From Haemonchus contortus (Eukaryota; Nematoda; Chromadorea; Rhabditida; Trichostrongylidae), in contig LS997566.1 of the NCBI GenBank assembly GCA_000469685.2, forward strand, positions 24,450,432 to 24,514,431: a stretch of DNA of 64,000 nucleotides. The letters run 5' to 3'. A model generated the notes under the pieces. The model was not told the DNA's origin. It did no database searches and worked only from the letters and a program-made list of their open reading frames with translations. The translations under genes were made by a program, and so were the position numbers. This document shows, one piece after another, positions 28,080 to 38,925 of the stretch (the first letter of the stretch is position 1; every line of letters starts with the position of its first letter).

Positions 28080-28445
28080 TATCATCCACGCGCAGTTTCC
28101 CTACTTCGTAACCAAATCACGCGCAGGATCGAATCGCACACAAAGGCGAATCACGTGCAGAGTTAAACCACACGCAGCACCAAAACACGCGCAGTGCCTC
28201 ATTTCGTAATTAAAATTACGCGCAGAATCTTATCACGCGCAGTTCCCCTATTTCGTAGTCAAATCACGCGCAGCATCCAATTACGCGCAGTCTCAGTACG
28301 CGCAGGGTCTAAACACGTGCGGTGCCCCATTTCGCAGATACGAATTACGCGCACAGCCAAATCACGCGCGGAGCCATATTCGAACAACCGTATTACGCGC
28401 ATTGTCTCATTTGATCGCGAATCCTTTCGAAATCGAAAAGTTTAC
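28080..28445 (+). repeat. ACGCGCAG motif array (P1 left)
   Basis: About fifteen copies of ACGCGCAG or near variants (ACGTGCAG, ACACGCAG, ACGCGCAC) lie in about 350 bp just after the BEL/Pao integrase stop. At least four copies are preceded by a second motif close to ATTTCGTA(A/G)T.AAAT, giving a higher-order unit of 70-120 bp. The array is strongly strand-asymmetric. It could be a regulatory or packaging-type region of the element; function unknown. Confidence 0.8.
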
Positions 28446-28479
28446 CGCGCACTGTCGACCTTTGTGTCTTTTGGAAACA

Positions 28480-29023
28480 AGTAACTCCCAGTTCGTACTA
28501 ACGCAACCTCAGGGCACGCGGAGGGAGACCGCGTTACCTCCTTCGCAGTCTAGGGCTTAAGCTACGTGCCGTCGTTTTGCTAACCCGGTGGGAACTTCCT
28601 TTCGTCAGAAGTGAGGAAAAATCTCCCCTCACACCAAAACTACTCCTCGCAAAATCAAGCCCTTTCTTTTTCGGTCGTCGCTATCTTCAACGAAATGGTC
28701 AGCAACCACAACGTCACGCGCCGGAGAGATGGACACTACATCCACGATATCGATCTGCCTCAGGGCCCACATGTGATCTTATCAATAATTTCGCTCACTT
28801 ACTGTGTTTTATGTTCGTGTTAGCTAACAATTGTTGCGACCTAACTACTACTTGACCCCGTAGCCGTAAAAACCCATGGTACCTCACACCCATGTGAGCT
28901 GGGGAAAACACATGGCGACTTAGGCCCAATCCGGTAGGCGTCGATTAACTTGTCTGCATATTTCCGTAGGTGAGCAATGCCGTCGACCCCCACGAGTGGC
29001 TTCGTCGTCTCTCCGCCCCCAGT
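28480..29023. other. Unassigned CpG-containing segment of P1 arm
   Basis: This stretch lies between the motif array and the part shared with P3. Open frames on both strands are short and unlike known proteins. It is present in both P1 arms but not in P3, where the LINE 'B' sequence continues instead. It may be the end of the BEL/Pao element or an untranslated region. Confidence 0.4.
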
Positions 29024-31100
29024 GTCGTGACTTTCGTACGACCTCTTTGCGCACCGTATTCTACTGCAGCCGTCGCACTACATCTCACGCGCAAGGTCTC
29101 TCCAACGCTTATTGGACGGTCGTCAGAGTGCCGCACTGGGTCCCACCGCGCAACTGCATCGCAGCCCTTTGCCTGCGTATTGGCGGAAGTGAATGAATGG
29201 CCTAAAAAGGATATAGCGTCAGTTTCGACTCGTGCGTCCGCAGGATTCGGCTGGAGCCCTGTATGGTTCCTTTCCGTCGTCTTCGAACTTCCCACGTTAC
29301 CCCCATGTTATTCATCCGCATTCCCGACGTCAGCTATCACTACTAACTTCTCATCGGAATGGATGGTAACTGGATATGCGCAGTTTTCGAGCAAGGACCG
29401 GCATGCCAAGGAGGATTATTCCACGCGACCACGGGTGAGGTTTACGATTCTGATGGTGACGGTATCCCGATATCCCTCTGCGCTGCTGTCCATTCCACGG
29501 ACAGCCCCTGGTGCGCAGCCCGTGGGAGGTCGAATCTCGGTCGTCTTATGGATGAGTGGAGTGGGAACTCCTGCTCCGCTACGAGTGGCGACCGGACGTG
29601 CCGGACGCCCCCCGGCTAACGCCACTGCGCATGAGCAGGAGGGTTAACGCGCATTGTCGACCCCTAGTGAGGTGAGGTACCTCCCCGTAGGACTTTTAGT
29701 TAAGCTCACTTTCGTTTTGTAAATAGGCATAAAGCCACTTTTTCATTTTGTGTTTTGTTATGCAGCAAGAGCAGTCCATCACTCACATATTTACTTTGAC
29801 TATTCCATTCAACATTCCTTTTCTCGATTTCTTTACCTTTTCACTCACATAACATGTCTAGCAAGTTTATCTCTAGTAATGATATGATCAATAATATTGT
29901 TGTTCCTTATCCTCAATCTCTGAGTACAATACGTCGAGGGTAGCGTAGGACCATCTTCGAGCGCAGGGTCACATCGTTGGTCGTAATCGATTCGCAAGGA
30001 CATACTTGACCTCAAGGGGCATCGCACGAGGAGGAGGACCGCAGGTACCGTGGCAAGGCGAGGTTATCAAGCGCAGTTCCCTTGTGCTTTGGTCAGATGT
30101 CACGGCGGCGCACACCCCAAACTTCTAGTTATCATCTTGGATTGCCCCGTGGAGTAAGCGCCCGTCGCGACAGTCTCCTTGTCCTTTCCTCGACAGTAAG
30201 CAGTTCTCTAAGGAATACACCCTTGCTGGGGAAGCTGCGGAGAAGAGAGGCTTTACTAACAGCTATTTTCTGATATTTCGAAGAAGGCAAAACAACTTTG
30301 ATCAGCCGACTTTTCCAGGATACCCCTTTCCAAGCCTATAGACTGTCAAACAATCAATATTTAGACGCTTCAGAATATTAATGACACTTCGAAAATCATA
30401 TCGGACTCTTTCAAGACAACTGCTAGTATGTAATTCAGGGACACCGGCAGCGACGACCGATCGTTTCCGCTCGATCTCCTCGTGAGACAAAGGTTTACGA
30501 GCACGAGAATTGGAAACAGGGGAACTAGAAATTTATTTTTGCTTCTACAAACATATACGTTTTCTAGAGCTTCATTTTCCTTCTCTAAATTTTTATATGA
30601 TTCAAGACGCTCACATAGAAATGCATTCTCCTGGACAACCGCTGGAGATATACAACACGAATTTCTTCAGAGAATCTGGTACGGCTTTTGACTCATTGAC
30701 TTGCTTGCGAATCTCAACCATTTCCGGCGTCGCTACTGGACCATCTGGGGGAATCACTCAAGCACCTTTCCCACTCTTGAGAATGTGTGTGACCAGAGTA
30801 TCCATCACTAATCACAAGAGCAAGGTCAACGAAAAATCCAATATTGGCTTCATAGATCGACTCGCGGCAACAGGAAACACCACCGAATTACAAACGCTCC
30901 ACCTGTCGCTGTCGCAAATGAACCGGCAGAAACTTTGCACCCTTGCGACTAGGAGCAGCGCCACAAGACAGTAGCCGACGACAGCAGATACGAGAGAAGT
31001 ACTATAGTAAGAGAATAGGCAGCAGTACAAAACTTATAGCGATTAGCACAGCGAACATCGCCAGCGCGGGCCTCACACACGCACGAATGAATCTATCCGA
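29024..31100 (-). pseudogene. CR1-like LINE 'B' 5' part with ORF1 (P1 left arm and loop)
   Basis: Read on the minus strand the 5' UTR starts near 31100, then ORF1 follows: PPDGPVA, EIRKQVNESKAVPDSL, a coiled-coil-like ESYKNLEKENEALENVY, the conserved KPLSHEEIERKRSVVAAGVP and VRYDFRSVINILKRLNIDCL (about 30480-30320), YRLGKGYPGK, then LIKVVLPSSKYQKIAVSKAS and FLRESLTVEERTRRL. This is the usual ORF1 core of nematode CR1-like LINEs. Frameshifts separate the blocks. The same sequence, same orientation, lies at 48661-50740. Confidence 0.72.
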
Positions 31101-31825
31101 GTTTTGAATTACTGAACATGCGTGTGTGGTAGTGCACCATCACGATTGGTCGCTGCGTGCGGCGGCGCTGGTCTGCGCTCTGAGCCCTTCTATGGTGAGA
31201 CCCCTTGTGGCGGGGGCATATTAATTGATTCTGATTTCGAGCCACCGGGAGAGGTGTATTTTTTCGATAACGCCTTTTCTCTATTTTACTTATTATCATC
31301 TTTCTCGCGGATTCTTTGGTTTTTCTGACTTGTGTGAGACCTGGGGGGGCGGGGGTCAGCCTGTTGTTGCTGATCGACTGCCACCTCCAGGAGTCAAAGT
31401 TCATAGCTCAATTGACAATGGATTTGCTCTCGTCGTCTGACTCTGACGATGGGGATCGAATGCAGTTATCCGATGCTTTATCACTGCTGGATGGGGACGC
31501 CTTTATTTCTAAGCATCTAAAAGTAATTCTGGTTTATCTATTGGACAACATACGTGCAAAAGATTGTGAGTTGATCTCGTCAAAGAAGCGTGAAGAAGAA
31601 TTGAGGTGTGAGACTGATTCGTTTAAAAAAGAAATTTCGTCACTTGAGGCTAGTTTATCGAGTAATTCTTGTGAGCGTTCTTCTCATGACATGTCTTCTG
31701 TTTCTTCGGTAGCTCATGTTGAGCCTTTTGATCCAGTAGTCCCAGATGGTCCAGTAGCGACGCCGGAAATGGTTGAGATTCGCAAGCAAGTCAATGAGTC
31801 AAAAGCCGTACCAGATTCTCTCTGA
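31100..31825 (+). pseudogene. Second LINE ORF1 start (B'), chimeric with LINE 'B' (P1 loop)
   Basis: The plus strand has a 5' UTR-like stretch from about 31105 and an ATG at 31418 opening MDLLSSSDSDDGDRMQLSDA, then DGDAFISKHLKVILVYLLDN and a Ser-rich, coiled-coil-like tail. At about 31735 the frame passes into LINE 'B' ORF1 sequence (PDGPVATPEMVEIRKQVNES), exactly where the right palindrome arm begins. Compared with 51056-51618 it lacks about 55 bp near 31445 but keeps the frame where the P3 copy has a 1-base loss. Confidence 0.65.
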
Positions 31826-33470
31826 AGAAATTCGTGTTGTATATCTCCAGCGGTTGTCCAGGAGAATGCATTTCTATGTGAGCGTCTTGAATCATATAAA
31901 AATTTAGAGAAGGAAAATGAAGCTCTAGAAAACGTATATGTTTGTAGAAGCAAAAATAAATTTCTAGTTCCCCTGTTTCCAATTCTCGTGCTCGTAAACC
32001 TTTGTCTCACGAGGAGATCGAGCGGAAACGATCGGTCGTCGCTGCCGGTGTCCCTGAATTACATACTAGCAGTTGTCTTGAAAGAGTCCGATATGATTTT
32101 CGAAGTGTCATTAATATTCTGAAGCGTCTAAATATTGATTGTTTGACAGTCTATAGGCTTGGAAAGGGGTATCCTGGAAAAGTCGGCTGATCAAAGTTGT
32201 TTTGCCCTCTTCGAAATATCAGAAAATAGCTGTTAGTAAAGCCTCTCTTCTCCGCAGCTTCCCCAGCAAGGGTGTATTCCTTAGAGAACTGCTTACTGTC
32301 GAGGAAAGGACAAGGAGACTGTCGCGACGGGCGCTTACTCCACGGGACAATCCAAGATGATAACTAGAAGTTTGGGGTGTGCGCCGCCGTGACATCTGAC
32401 CAAAGCACAAGGGAACTGCGCTTGATAACCTCGCCTTGCCACGGTACCTGCGGTCCTCCTCCTCGTGCGATGCCCCTTGAGGTCAAGTATGTCCTTGCGA
32501 ATCGATTACGACCAACGATGTGACCCTGCGCTCGAAGATGGTCCTACGCTACCCTCGACGTATTGTACTCAGAGATTGAGGATAAGGAACAACAATATTA
32601 TTGATCATATCATTACTAGAGATAAACTTGCTAGACATGTTATGTGAGTGAAAAGGTAAAGAAATCGAGAAAAGGAATGTTGAATGGAATAGTCAAAGTA
32701 AATATGTGAGTGATGGACTGCTCTTGCTGCATAACAAAACACAAAATGAAAAAGTGGCTTTATGCCTATTTACAAAACGAAAGTGAGCTTAACTAAAAGT
32801 CCTACGGGGAGGTACCTCACCTCACTAGGGGTCGACAATGCGCGTTAACCCTCCTGCTCATGCGCAGTGGCGTTAGCCGGGGGGCGTCCGGCACGTCCGG
32901 TCGCCACTCGTAGCGGAGCAGGAGTTCCCACTCCACTCATCCATAAGACGACCGAGATTCGACCTCCCACGGGCTGCGCACCAGGGGCTGTCCGTGGAAT
33001 GGACAGCAGCGCAGAGGGATATCGGGATACCGTCACCATCAGAATCGTAAACCTCACCCGTGGTCGCGTGGAATAATCCTCCTTGGCATGCCGGTCCTTG
33101 CTCGAAAACTGCGCATATCCAGTTACCATCCATTCCGATGAGAAGTTAGTAGTGATAGCTGACGTCGGGAATGCGGATGAATAACATGGGGGTAACGTGG
33201 GAAGTTCGAAGACGACGGAAAGGAACCATACAGGGCTCCAGCCGAATCCTGCGGACGCACGAGTCGAAACTGACGCTATATCCTTTTTAGGCCATTCATT
33301 CACTTCCGCCAATACGCAGGCAAAGGGCTGCGATGCAGTTGCGCGGTGGGACCCAGTGCGGCACTCTGACGACCGTCCAATAAGCGTTGGAGAGACCTTG
33401 CGCGTGAGATGTAGTGCGACGGCTGCAGTAGAATACGGTGCGCAAAGAGGTCGTACGAAAGTCACGACAC
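31741..33470 (+). pseudogene. LINE 'B' ORF1 remnant (P1 right arm)
   Basis: Mirror of 29024-30749, with the same blocks on the plus strand, including SHEEIERKRSVVAAGVPELH at about 32002. One base difference changes Pro to Ser in an antisense frame at about 32346. It is broken by frameshifts, like its twin. Confidence 0.7.
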
Positions 33471-34046
33471 TGGGGGCGGAGAGACGACGAAGCCACTCGT
33501 GGGGGTCGACGGCATTGCTCACCTACGGAAATATGCAGACAAGTTAATCGACGCCTACCGGATTGGGCCTAAGTCGCCATGTGTTTTCCCCAGCTCACAT
33601 GGGTGTGAGGTACCATGGGTTTTTACGGCTACGGGGTCAAGTAGTAGTTAGGTCGCAACAATTGTTAGCTAACACGAACATAAAACACAGTAAGTGAGCG
33701 AAATTATTGATAAGATCACATGTGGGCCCTGAGGCAGATCGATATCGTGGATGTAGTGTCCATCTCTCCGGCGCGTGACGTTGTGGTTGCTGACCATTTC
33801 GTTGAAGATAGCGACGACCGAAAAAGAAAGGGCTTGATTTTGCGAGGAGTAGTTTTGGTGTGAGGGGAGATTTTTCCTCACTTCTGACGAAAGGAAGTTC
33901 CCACCGGGTTAGCAAAACGACGGCACGTAGCTTAAGCCCTAGACTGCGAAGGAGGTAACGCGGTCTCCCTCCGCGTGCCCTGAGGTTGCGTTAGTACGAA
34001 CTGGGAGTTACTTGTTTCCAAAAGACACAAAGGTCGACAGTGCGCG

Positions 34047-34412
34047 GTAAACTTTTCGATTTCGAAAGGATTCGCGATCAAATGAGACAATGCGCGTAAT
34101 ACGGTTGTTCGAATATGGCTCCGCGCGTGATTTGGCTGTGCGCGTAATTCGTATCTGCGAAATGGGGCACCGCACGTGTTTAGACCCTGCGCGTACTGAG
34201 ACTGCGCGTAATTGGATGCTGCGCGTGATTTGACTACGAAATAGGGGAACTGCGCGTGATAAGATTCTGCGCGTAATTTTAATTACGAAATGAGGCACTG
34301 CGCGTGTTTTGGTGCTGCGTGTGGTTTAACTCTGCACGTGATTCGCCTTTGTGTGCGATTCGATCCTGCGCGTGATTTGGTTACGAAGTAGGGAAACTGC
34401 GCGTGGATGATA
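34047..34412 (-). repeat. ACGCGCAG motif array (P1 right arm)
   Basis: Mirror of the array at 28080-28445, read on the plus strand as CTGCGCGT with interspersed TACGAAAT. The motif copies look the same in number and order as in the left arm. Confidence 0.8.
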
Positions 34413-34430
34413 ACTTCATTGTGAGTAGTG

Positions 34431-35297
34431 TTAGTGAATGAACTTATGAAAAGTTTTTGCCGCCCTTTTTGGTTGCATTCTTTGCGGCAACGACTTTATT
34501 GTGCCGCTGCGGGTTTGTGTAGAGTTTAAGTCTTGCGCGTTATTTGCGCGGATTTCGAGCGGATATAGGTGGGCTAATGAGCGTGTTAGTACTTCACCAT
34601 TTGTCATGCGCGCTTCTGCAGAACGAGATCTATTGTCTGCACCTGGATTAATCTTTGTAATAAGATCAAGCGGCCAATGACTTCTCGGTAACTTATCGTC
34701 AGCGACGATGCCTACGTCATTGGCTTGCGGAGGCGCCGCAGTATATTTAGGCTGCTTCATGCGAAGCTGATGGCGCTCTCTTAAGGCTGTAAGGTGATCC
34801 GTATGCCATAGTTCCCAGAATTTGTCTAGCTGTTTGAGCGTTTCCTTATACCATTGTGACAACTTGTGCGCGGATGTTGCAATTTCGCATGGTAAACCGT
34901 TAGACTGCGGGATTCGGAGTTCAATTTCCGGTGAAATGAAGTCTATAGGTCTCAATGCGCTAATAGAGATATCGTTTTCCCGAAAGGGTGTTATAGGACG
35001 GGAGTTAATAACAGCTTCGACTTCTACTATAACAGTTTGTAGCTCCTCGAGCGTTAGTACTGCGCGCCCGACAGACTTTTAAAACGCGGATTTGCATAAG
35101 TGGACCATACGTTCATAGAATCCACCTTTTTTCAAGTGGACAGTGGAGTGATGAATCTCCAAGTAATTTTATGCTTCGCGCTAAATTCTGCAATGGGAAG
35201 CCATAAGCCCGGTGCATATATGACATTAGTTATAGCATCGTCTGCTGCGCAAAAAGTAGTGGCATTGTCGCTGTAAATGAGATCTGGTGTACCTCAA
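34431..35297 (-). pseudogene. BEL/Pao integrase second half (P1 right arm)
   Basis: Mirror of 27195-28061. The 174-codon C-terminal frame is identical in sequence to the left-arm copy and carries the same upstream stop and frameshift. Confidence 0.87.
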
Positions 35298-35299
35298 CG

Positions 35300-36215
35300 T
35301 GCAATAAATCTGCTTTAAAGACAACCCCGCAGATTGTGCACTTCGTGGCCTTTCCACGAAAGACGCCAAACATCATATCTGGTGGACAGGGCCGTTCTTA
35401 ATCCAAAATCCGTCTGAATGGCCCAACGCGCACCTAGATTTCACATTGCCGCCGCAAGGCGACAACGAGAGCGAATTCGAATATCGAACTGCGAATACTG
35501 TGCTAAGTTGCACCTTTACTTCAATACTACCATTCTCATATACTAACAAATTTAATAAGTTGCTTACCATAGTGGCTTATATACTTCGCTTTCTGCATCT
35601 TAAGATCTTTTCCCAACTTTCTACAACAATAAAGGAATGCGTGGAAAGATCTTTGCCGCAGCTAGCAAAAATCAGCTCAAAAGGCCCATTCACCTACTCC
35701 GACAGGATTGTTGCAGAGGAAGTTCTGATCCTTGCTCACTACCGCGAGCACGAGAACACTTTACAACGTTTGCCGTTATCGCGTTTCCACGCTCAAAAAG
35801 ATCCCAACGGCCTCATTCGGTGTCCTGTTCGTGTAGGTCTCTATTCAGCAGCTCCTGTGCTTCTTTTGCCGTCGCACAGACTTACCGAAATCATTATCTG
35901 GCACCATCATCTTCAACAGCTCCACGCAGGACTATACTCCACCGTTTCCACATTGCGCAAAAATTATTTTATCCCATCAATTCGTAGTTTAGTTACAAAG
36001 ACGCTACGCGCATGTGTTGTCTGTAGAAAGGCCAACGGCCATGCCTACCGTTATCCTGAGATGTCCACCTTACCGAAGCAACGCAGGTCAAGATCTAGAC
36101 CATTTTAAAACGTGGGTATCGATTATCTCGGTCCGTTAAGTTACCGCAGCGTCTACTCCGCCACTAACAAGGTCTGGATATGCCTCATAACATGTATGGC
36201 GACTACATAGAGCTG
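35300..36215 (+). pseudogene. BEL/Pao RNase H end and first half of integrase (P1 right / P2 left arm)
   Basis: Mirror of 26280-27190, including GIDYLGPL and the following YSATNKVWICLITCMATT at about 36115-36212, which then hits a stop. The 220-codon open frame is identical to that of the left arm. It is also the parent segment of the shorter copy at 41447-41939. Confidence 0.85.
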
Positions 36216-36777
36216 TCCACCTCGAACTCATAATGAACAACACAGTTCAAGAGTTTTTGCTCGCCTCTCCAAATACTCGATCGCAGAAGAAAAACGAGTC
36301 GTGGAGAGCAGGGGACTGTCGTGAAATCTCGAAGCGAGGAAACAGCTACTCTTGCAGCCATCATGATGGCACCTTTGCCTCCAGTTAAGCAAACGACTTT
36401 GTCATCAGAAATAGCAACTGTAGCGAGAACGATGGATGAATGAATGCAAGAAGAAGAGGAAAACAGGCAAGGTAAAAATCAGGAATCTCATATCGTGAAG
36501 TCATGCGTGCGGCGGCGCTACCATTTTCTCTGTACCTTTGTCTCTATCTTTTTCTGCTTGCTTTAGTTCGTTCTTTTCCCGTAATTTTTTTCTATTCTTT
36601 ACAAGCCTCTCTTGCGAGTCGGTTTCGCTGTATCTTGCGAGTTTTTTTGGCCGTAGCGATTTAGCGCAGTAGTTCGATTACTCACGTATTCGTTTCCTGT
36701 TGGATGGTGATTCACGTTACCGATATTGACTGAACAGATCACTTCTGATCTTCTCTCTTTGTTGGTAGTCATCGGCG

Positions 36778-37470
36778 TTGCCATTATTGGACAGAAAAAG
36801 GAGCGTTTTTGTCATGCCTCCCAGACGCGATCGAGTACGAAAAACGAAGGACACTGCCACTAATCCTGAAGATTTCCCCTGTAGTTCGAGTATGAACAGT
36901 GAAAGCGGCTCTCTCCCCACGCAACAGGAGTGCTGCAAGCTGGGTGTGAGTGAGCTTATGAGGGCCATAAGAAATTCTGATGCGATCATCGAAAGAATGT
37001 TATTAGCCCTATCCGGGAAAATTCCTAAATAAATGTTGTACGCGGTTGATGAGGATAAGCGTTCCCACAACTTGGTAATAAGTGGTCTAGAGAAGGCCTC
37101 TCGTTAAATGCGACCTTCAGAGCGCCGAACTGATTTGGAAGGAAAGCTGCGTGACGTGTTGTACAGTTCTAATGTGGAGTGTCGACCAGTTGAGGTCTAT
37201 CGCCTAGGGAGATAGCGGCGGATTGTCGAAGGTCGAAGTAGAAATGCTACGAACTTGTATTCTTCGAGTAATTTCAAAAGCAGTTCGGTAAGGCGGAGTA
37301 TGACACAGGAAAAAAGATTACTATCTGAGGCAACAGGCCAAGGATCGTGGTCGTGGAAAGGGCAAACGAGAATGGGTAGTCTATAGAGGCGAACTAAAGC
37401 ACGTCAGCGCATTCTCTAATAAACGGCAGGGAAACCGCTGCTTCATTCGTAAAGGAACCACTTCCCTTTC
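36778..37470 (+). pseudogene. LINE 'A' ORF1 remnant (P1 right / P2 left)
   Basis: Plus-strand copy of the ORF1 described at 25040-25725, with MPPRRDRVRKTKDTATNPED (36817), ELMRAIRNSDAIIERMLLAL, a stop at 37030, ECRPVEVYRLGR (about 37170) and a frameshifted C-terminus. The P2 right copy reads through the 37030 stop. Confidence 0.65.
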
Positions 37471-37499
37471 GTATAGTGAACGGCTTCAGAGACTCGGAG

Positions 37500-37756
37500 G
37501 TGTGGCACTTGAACTTCAACGAACAGTAATCGCTTTTGGTCTGATGTACAAGCTGATAACTGATGAAATCGATTTAGATTTGAATGACATATTTGAAATA
37601 TCGCCTTCTGCAGGGCTTCAAAGGACCACCCCTATCGTGTTCGCCCGGAAAACCCTAGTAGTCGGGCATATGAAGGCACTTTCCCTATTCGAATGTGCCA
37701 TTATGGTAAGTCTTAATTCTGAATTTTTCAGATGGAGACGATCACATTTGTTTTAG
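37500..37756 (+). pseudogene. LINE 'A' RT C-terminal fragment (P1 right / P2 left)
   Basis: Plus-strand copy of the relic at 24735-25020, with LITDEIDLDLNDIFEISPSA. It ends in a stop near 37754 and is followed by a pyrimidine-rich tract (37840-37915), a run of 14 C at about 38011 and a TATC-type microsatellite (38281-38295). Confidence 0.55.
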
Positions 37757-38509
37757 ATTCAGCTTGGACGTCATCTCAAAGAGCAAAATGCAACTTCAGG
37801 GATGCTACACTGCAAAGAAGTATCTGAAGGTTGAACTTTTCTGCTTTTTTTATTCTTTCTGCCTTTTCTGCTTTCTTTTGTTTTCTGTTTTTTTTCTGCT
37901 TCCATTTTCCTTTCTCCTTGTAGATGTGATCCTTGCGATCTGATTTAGCCAATCGTTTGTGGAATGTATAACCTTAATGGCTGACTGCATTATTGTTCCG
38001 CTTCAGTATTCCCCCCCCCCCCCTCCCTTTTGGCCCAGTAAGTCAGCGTTAATTTTCAACGTGTAAAATCGTCTTCTGAGCCCTGGGAGAGGTTGGCTGA
38101 CCTACCAAGCTGGTATCAGGAGCCGCGATTCCTCCTAGCTGCTTGCAGTGTTTTGGCCGGGCACTGCTCTTTCTCGGGCGAGCCGTTGACTCTCTCCCTC
38201 TCCCGCCCCACCTCCCCGCTTTCCCACCCCATTCCGTGCTTCATTGTATTTTGTAACACAGTCCATTTTCATCCATTTTATCTATCTATCCATTTTATTT
38301 ATATTAGAAGTGTACTATATATGCTATACTATCGTTAACTTGACGCTACACTTGTTTCTCACCTTTTTGTCAACTGTGACGATAGATAATTAAAATAAAT
38401 AAATGAACACATAAACTTGTGTGGTCGTTTCCCAAATTGTCGTATGTAATGCTACCTCCTCAATGCCCGAAGCATTACCAAGAAATCAATTCAGTTATAT
38501 TTCTTTTTA

Positions 38510-38925
38510 TTGGATATGTAGCCTGATATCCTCATAATAACTGAATCTTGGCTGACCTTAAACGTACTAAACTCAGAGTTGGTAGTGGACTTCCTGTACG
38601 TTGTGTTTCGACAAGATCGATAAGGGAAGAAAGGTGGGGTATGTGCTGTATAGTAAGTTCTTCTTTAGAGTGCATTCAACTGAAATCAAAGGAAAGCCTC
38701 ATCCCGGTCCTTGTCTGTTGCGATATTCTGATACAGAATGTGGCATCTGCCGTCAGGATTATCAGTGTTTATGGCCCACCAAATGCAACAACAGACGATG
38801 ATGCCGCATTGATAGACCTGGTCACTGATCTGAGTTCCGTACGTAATCATGCGATCCTTATGGGTAATCTCAACCCCAGCATTGAATGGGGTACTGCCAA
38901 GCCCTTGAACCATGCTGCTAAAATG
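38510..38925 (+). pseudogene. LINE 'A' endonuclease fragment (P1 right / P2 centre)
   Basis: Plus-strand PDILIITESWL (about 38526), then ECIQLKSKESLIPVLVCCDI, VASAVRIISVYGPPNAT and HAILMGNLNPSIEW. At 38925 the sequence turns back on itself into the P2 right arm, so the reading frame ends in antisense sequence. Confidence 0.75.
38764..38924. other. P2 loop
   Basis: This 161 bp spacer between the P2 arms is part of the LINE 'A' endonuclease (from ISVYGPPNAT to NHAAKM). It pairs with P1 left (minus strand, about 23572-23730). It therefore belongs to P1's right arm but has no partner in P2. Confidence 0.85.

Larger units (their letters stand above)
23572..30749 (+). repeat. Palindrome P1, left arm (about 7.2 kb)
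   Basis: This arm is the reverse complement of 31741-38925. Positions x and (about 62492 - x) pair along the arm, with small indels outside 26 kb. The inner part, about 25.9-30.7 kb, is almost identical to its mirror: across the translated frames from 26.4 to 30.5 kb I saw only one residue change. The outer part carries many more substitutions. The inner boundary falls inside a LINE ORF1 at CCATCTGGG, and the loop is 30750-31740. Confidence 0.93.
35722..38763 (+). repeat. Palindrome P2, left arm (about 3.0 kb)
   Basis: Reverse complement of 38925-41939, with x paired to about 77688 - x at the centre and about 77661 further out because of small indels. The loop is only about 161 bp. The two P2 arms are closer to each other than either is to the outer left arm of P1: for example, the frame starting MATPMTTNKERR is identical in both P2 arms but differs in P1 left. 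Confidence 0.9.
31741..38925 (-). repeat. Palindrome P1, right arm (about 7.2 kb)
   Basis: Reverse complement of 23572-30749. It carries in mirrored order LINE 'B' ORF1 (+), the unassigned segment, the ACGCGCAG array (as CTGCGCGT), the split BEL/Pao pol and LINE 'A'. The outermost 3.0 kb (35722-38763) also serves as the left arm of P2. Confidence 0.93.

Noticed and set aside
28080..28445. ACGCGCAG array as a CRISPR-like array
   Set aside because: Repeat units are 8 bp with irregular spacing and no conserved repeat-spacer layout, and the genome is eukaryotic.
28194..28484. 96-codon Arg-rich frame over the ACGCGCAG array
   Set aside because: Its repetitive ITR-containing composition simply reflects translation of the DNA motif array.
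29359..29619. 86-codon Cys-containing frame (MDGNWICAVFEQG...) repeated four times in the window
   Set aside because: It looked like a small secreted protein, but it has no signal peptide and its four copies are explained by the palindromes, not by selection.
28970..29647. 225-codon open frame on the plus strand (with mirror and P3 copies)
   Set aside because: No resemblance to a known family; it lies antisense to LINE 'B' sequence between ORF1 and ORF2, where overlapping frames are open on both strands because the region is GC-rich. Treated as a chance frame.
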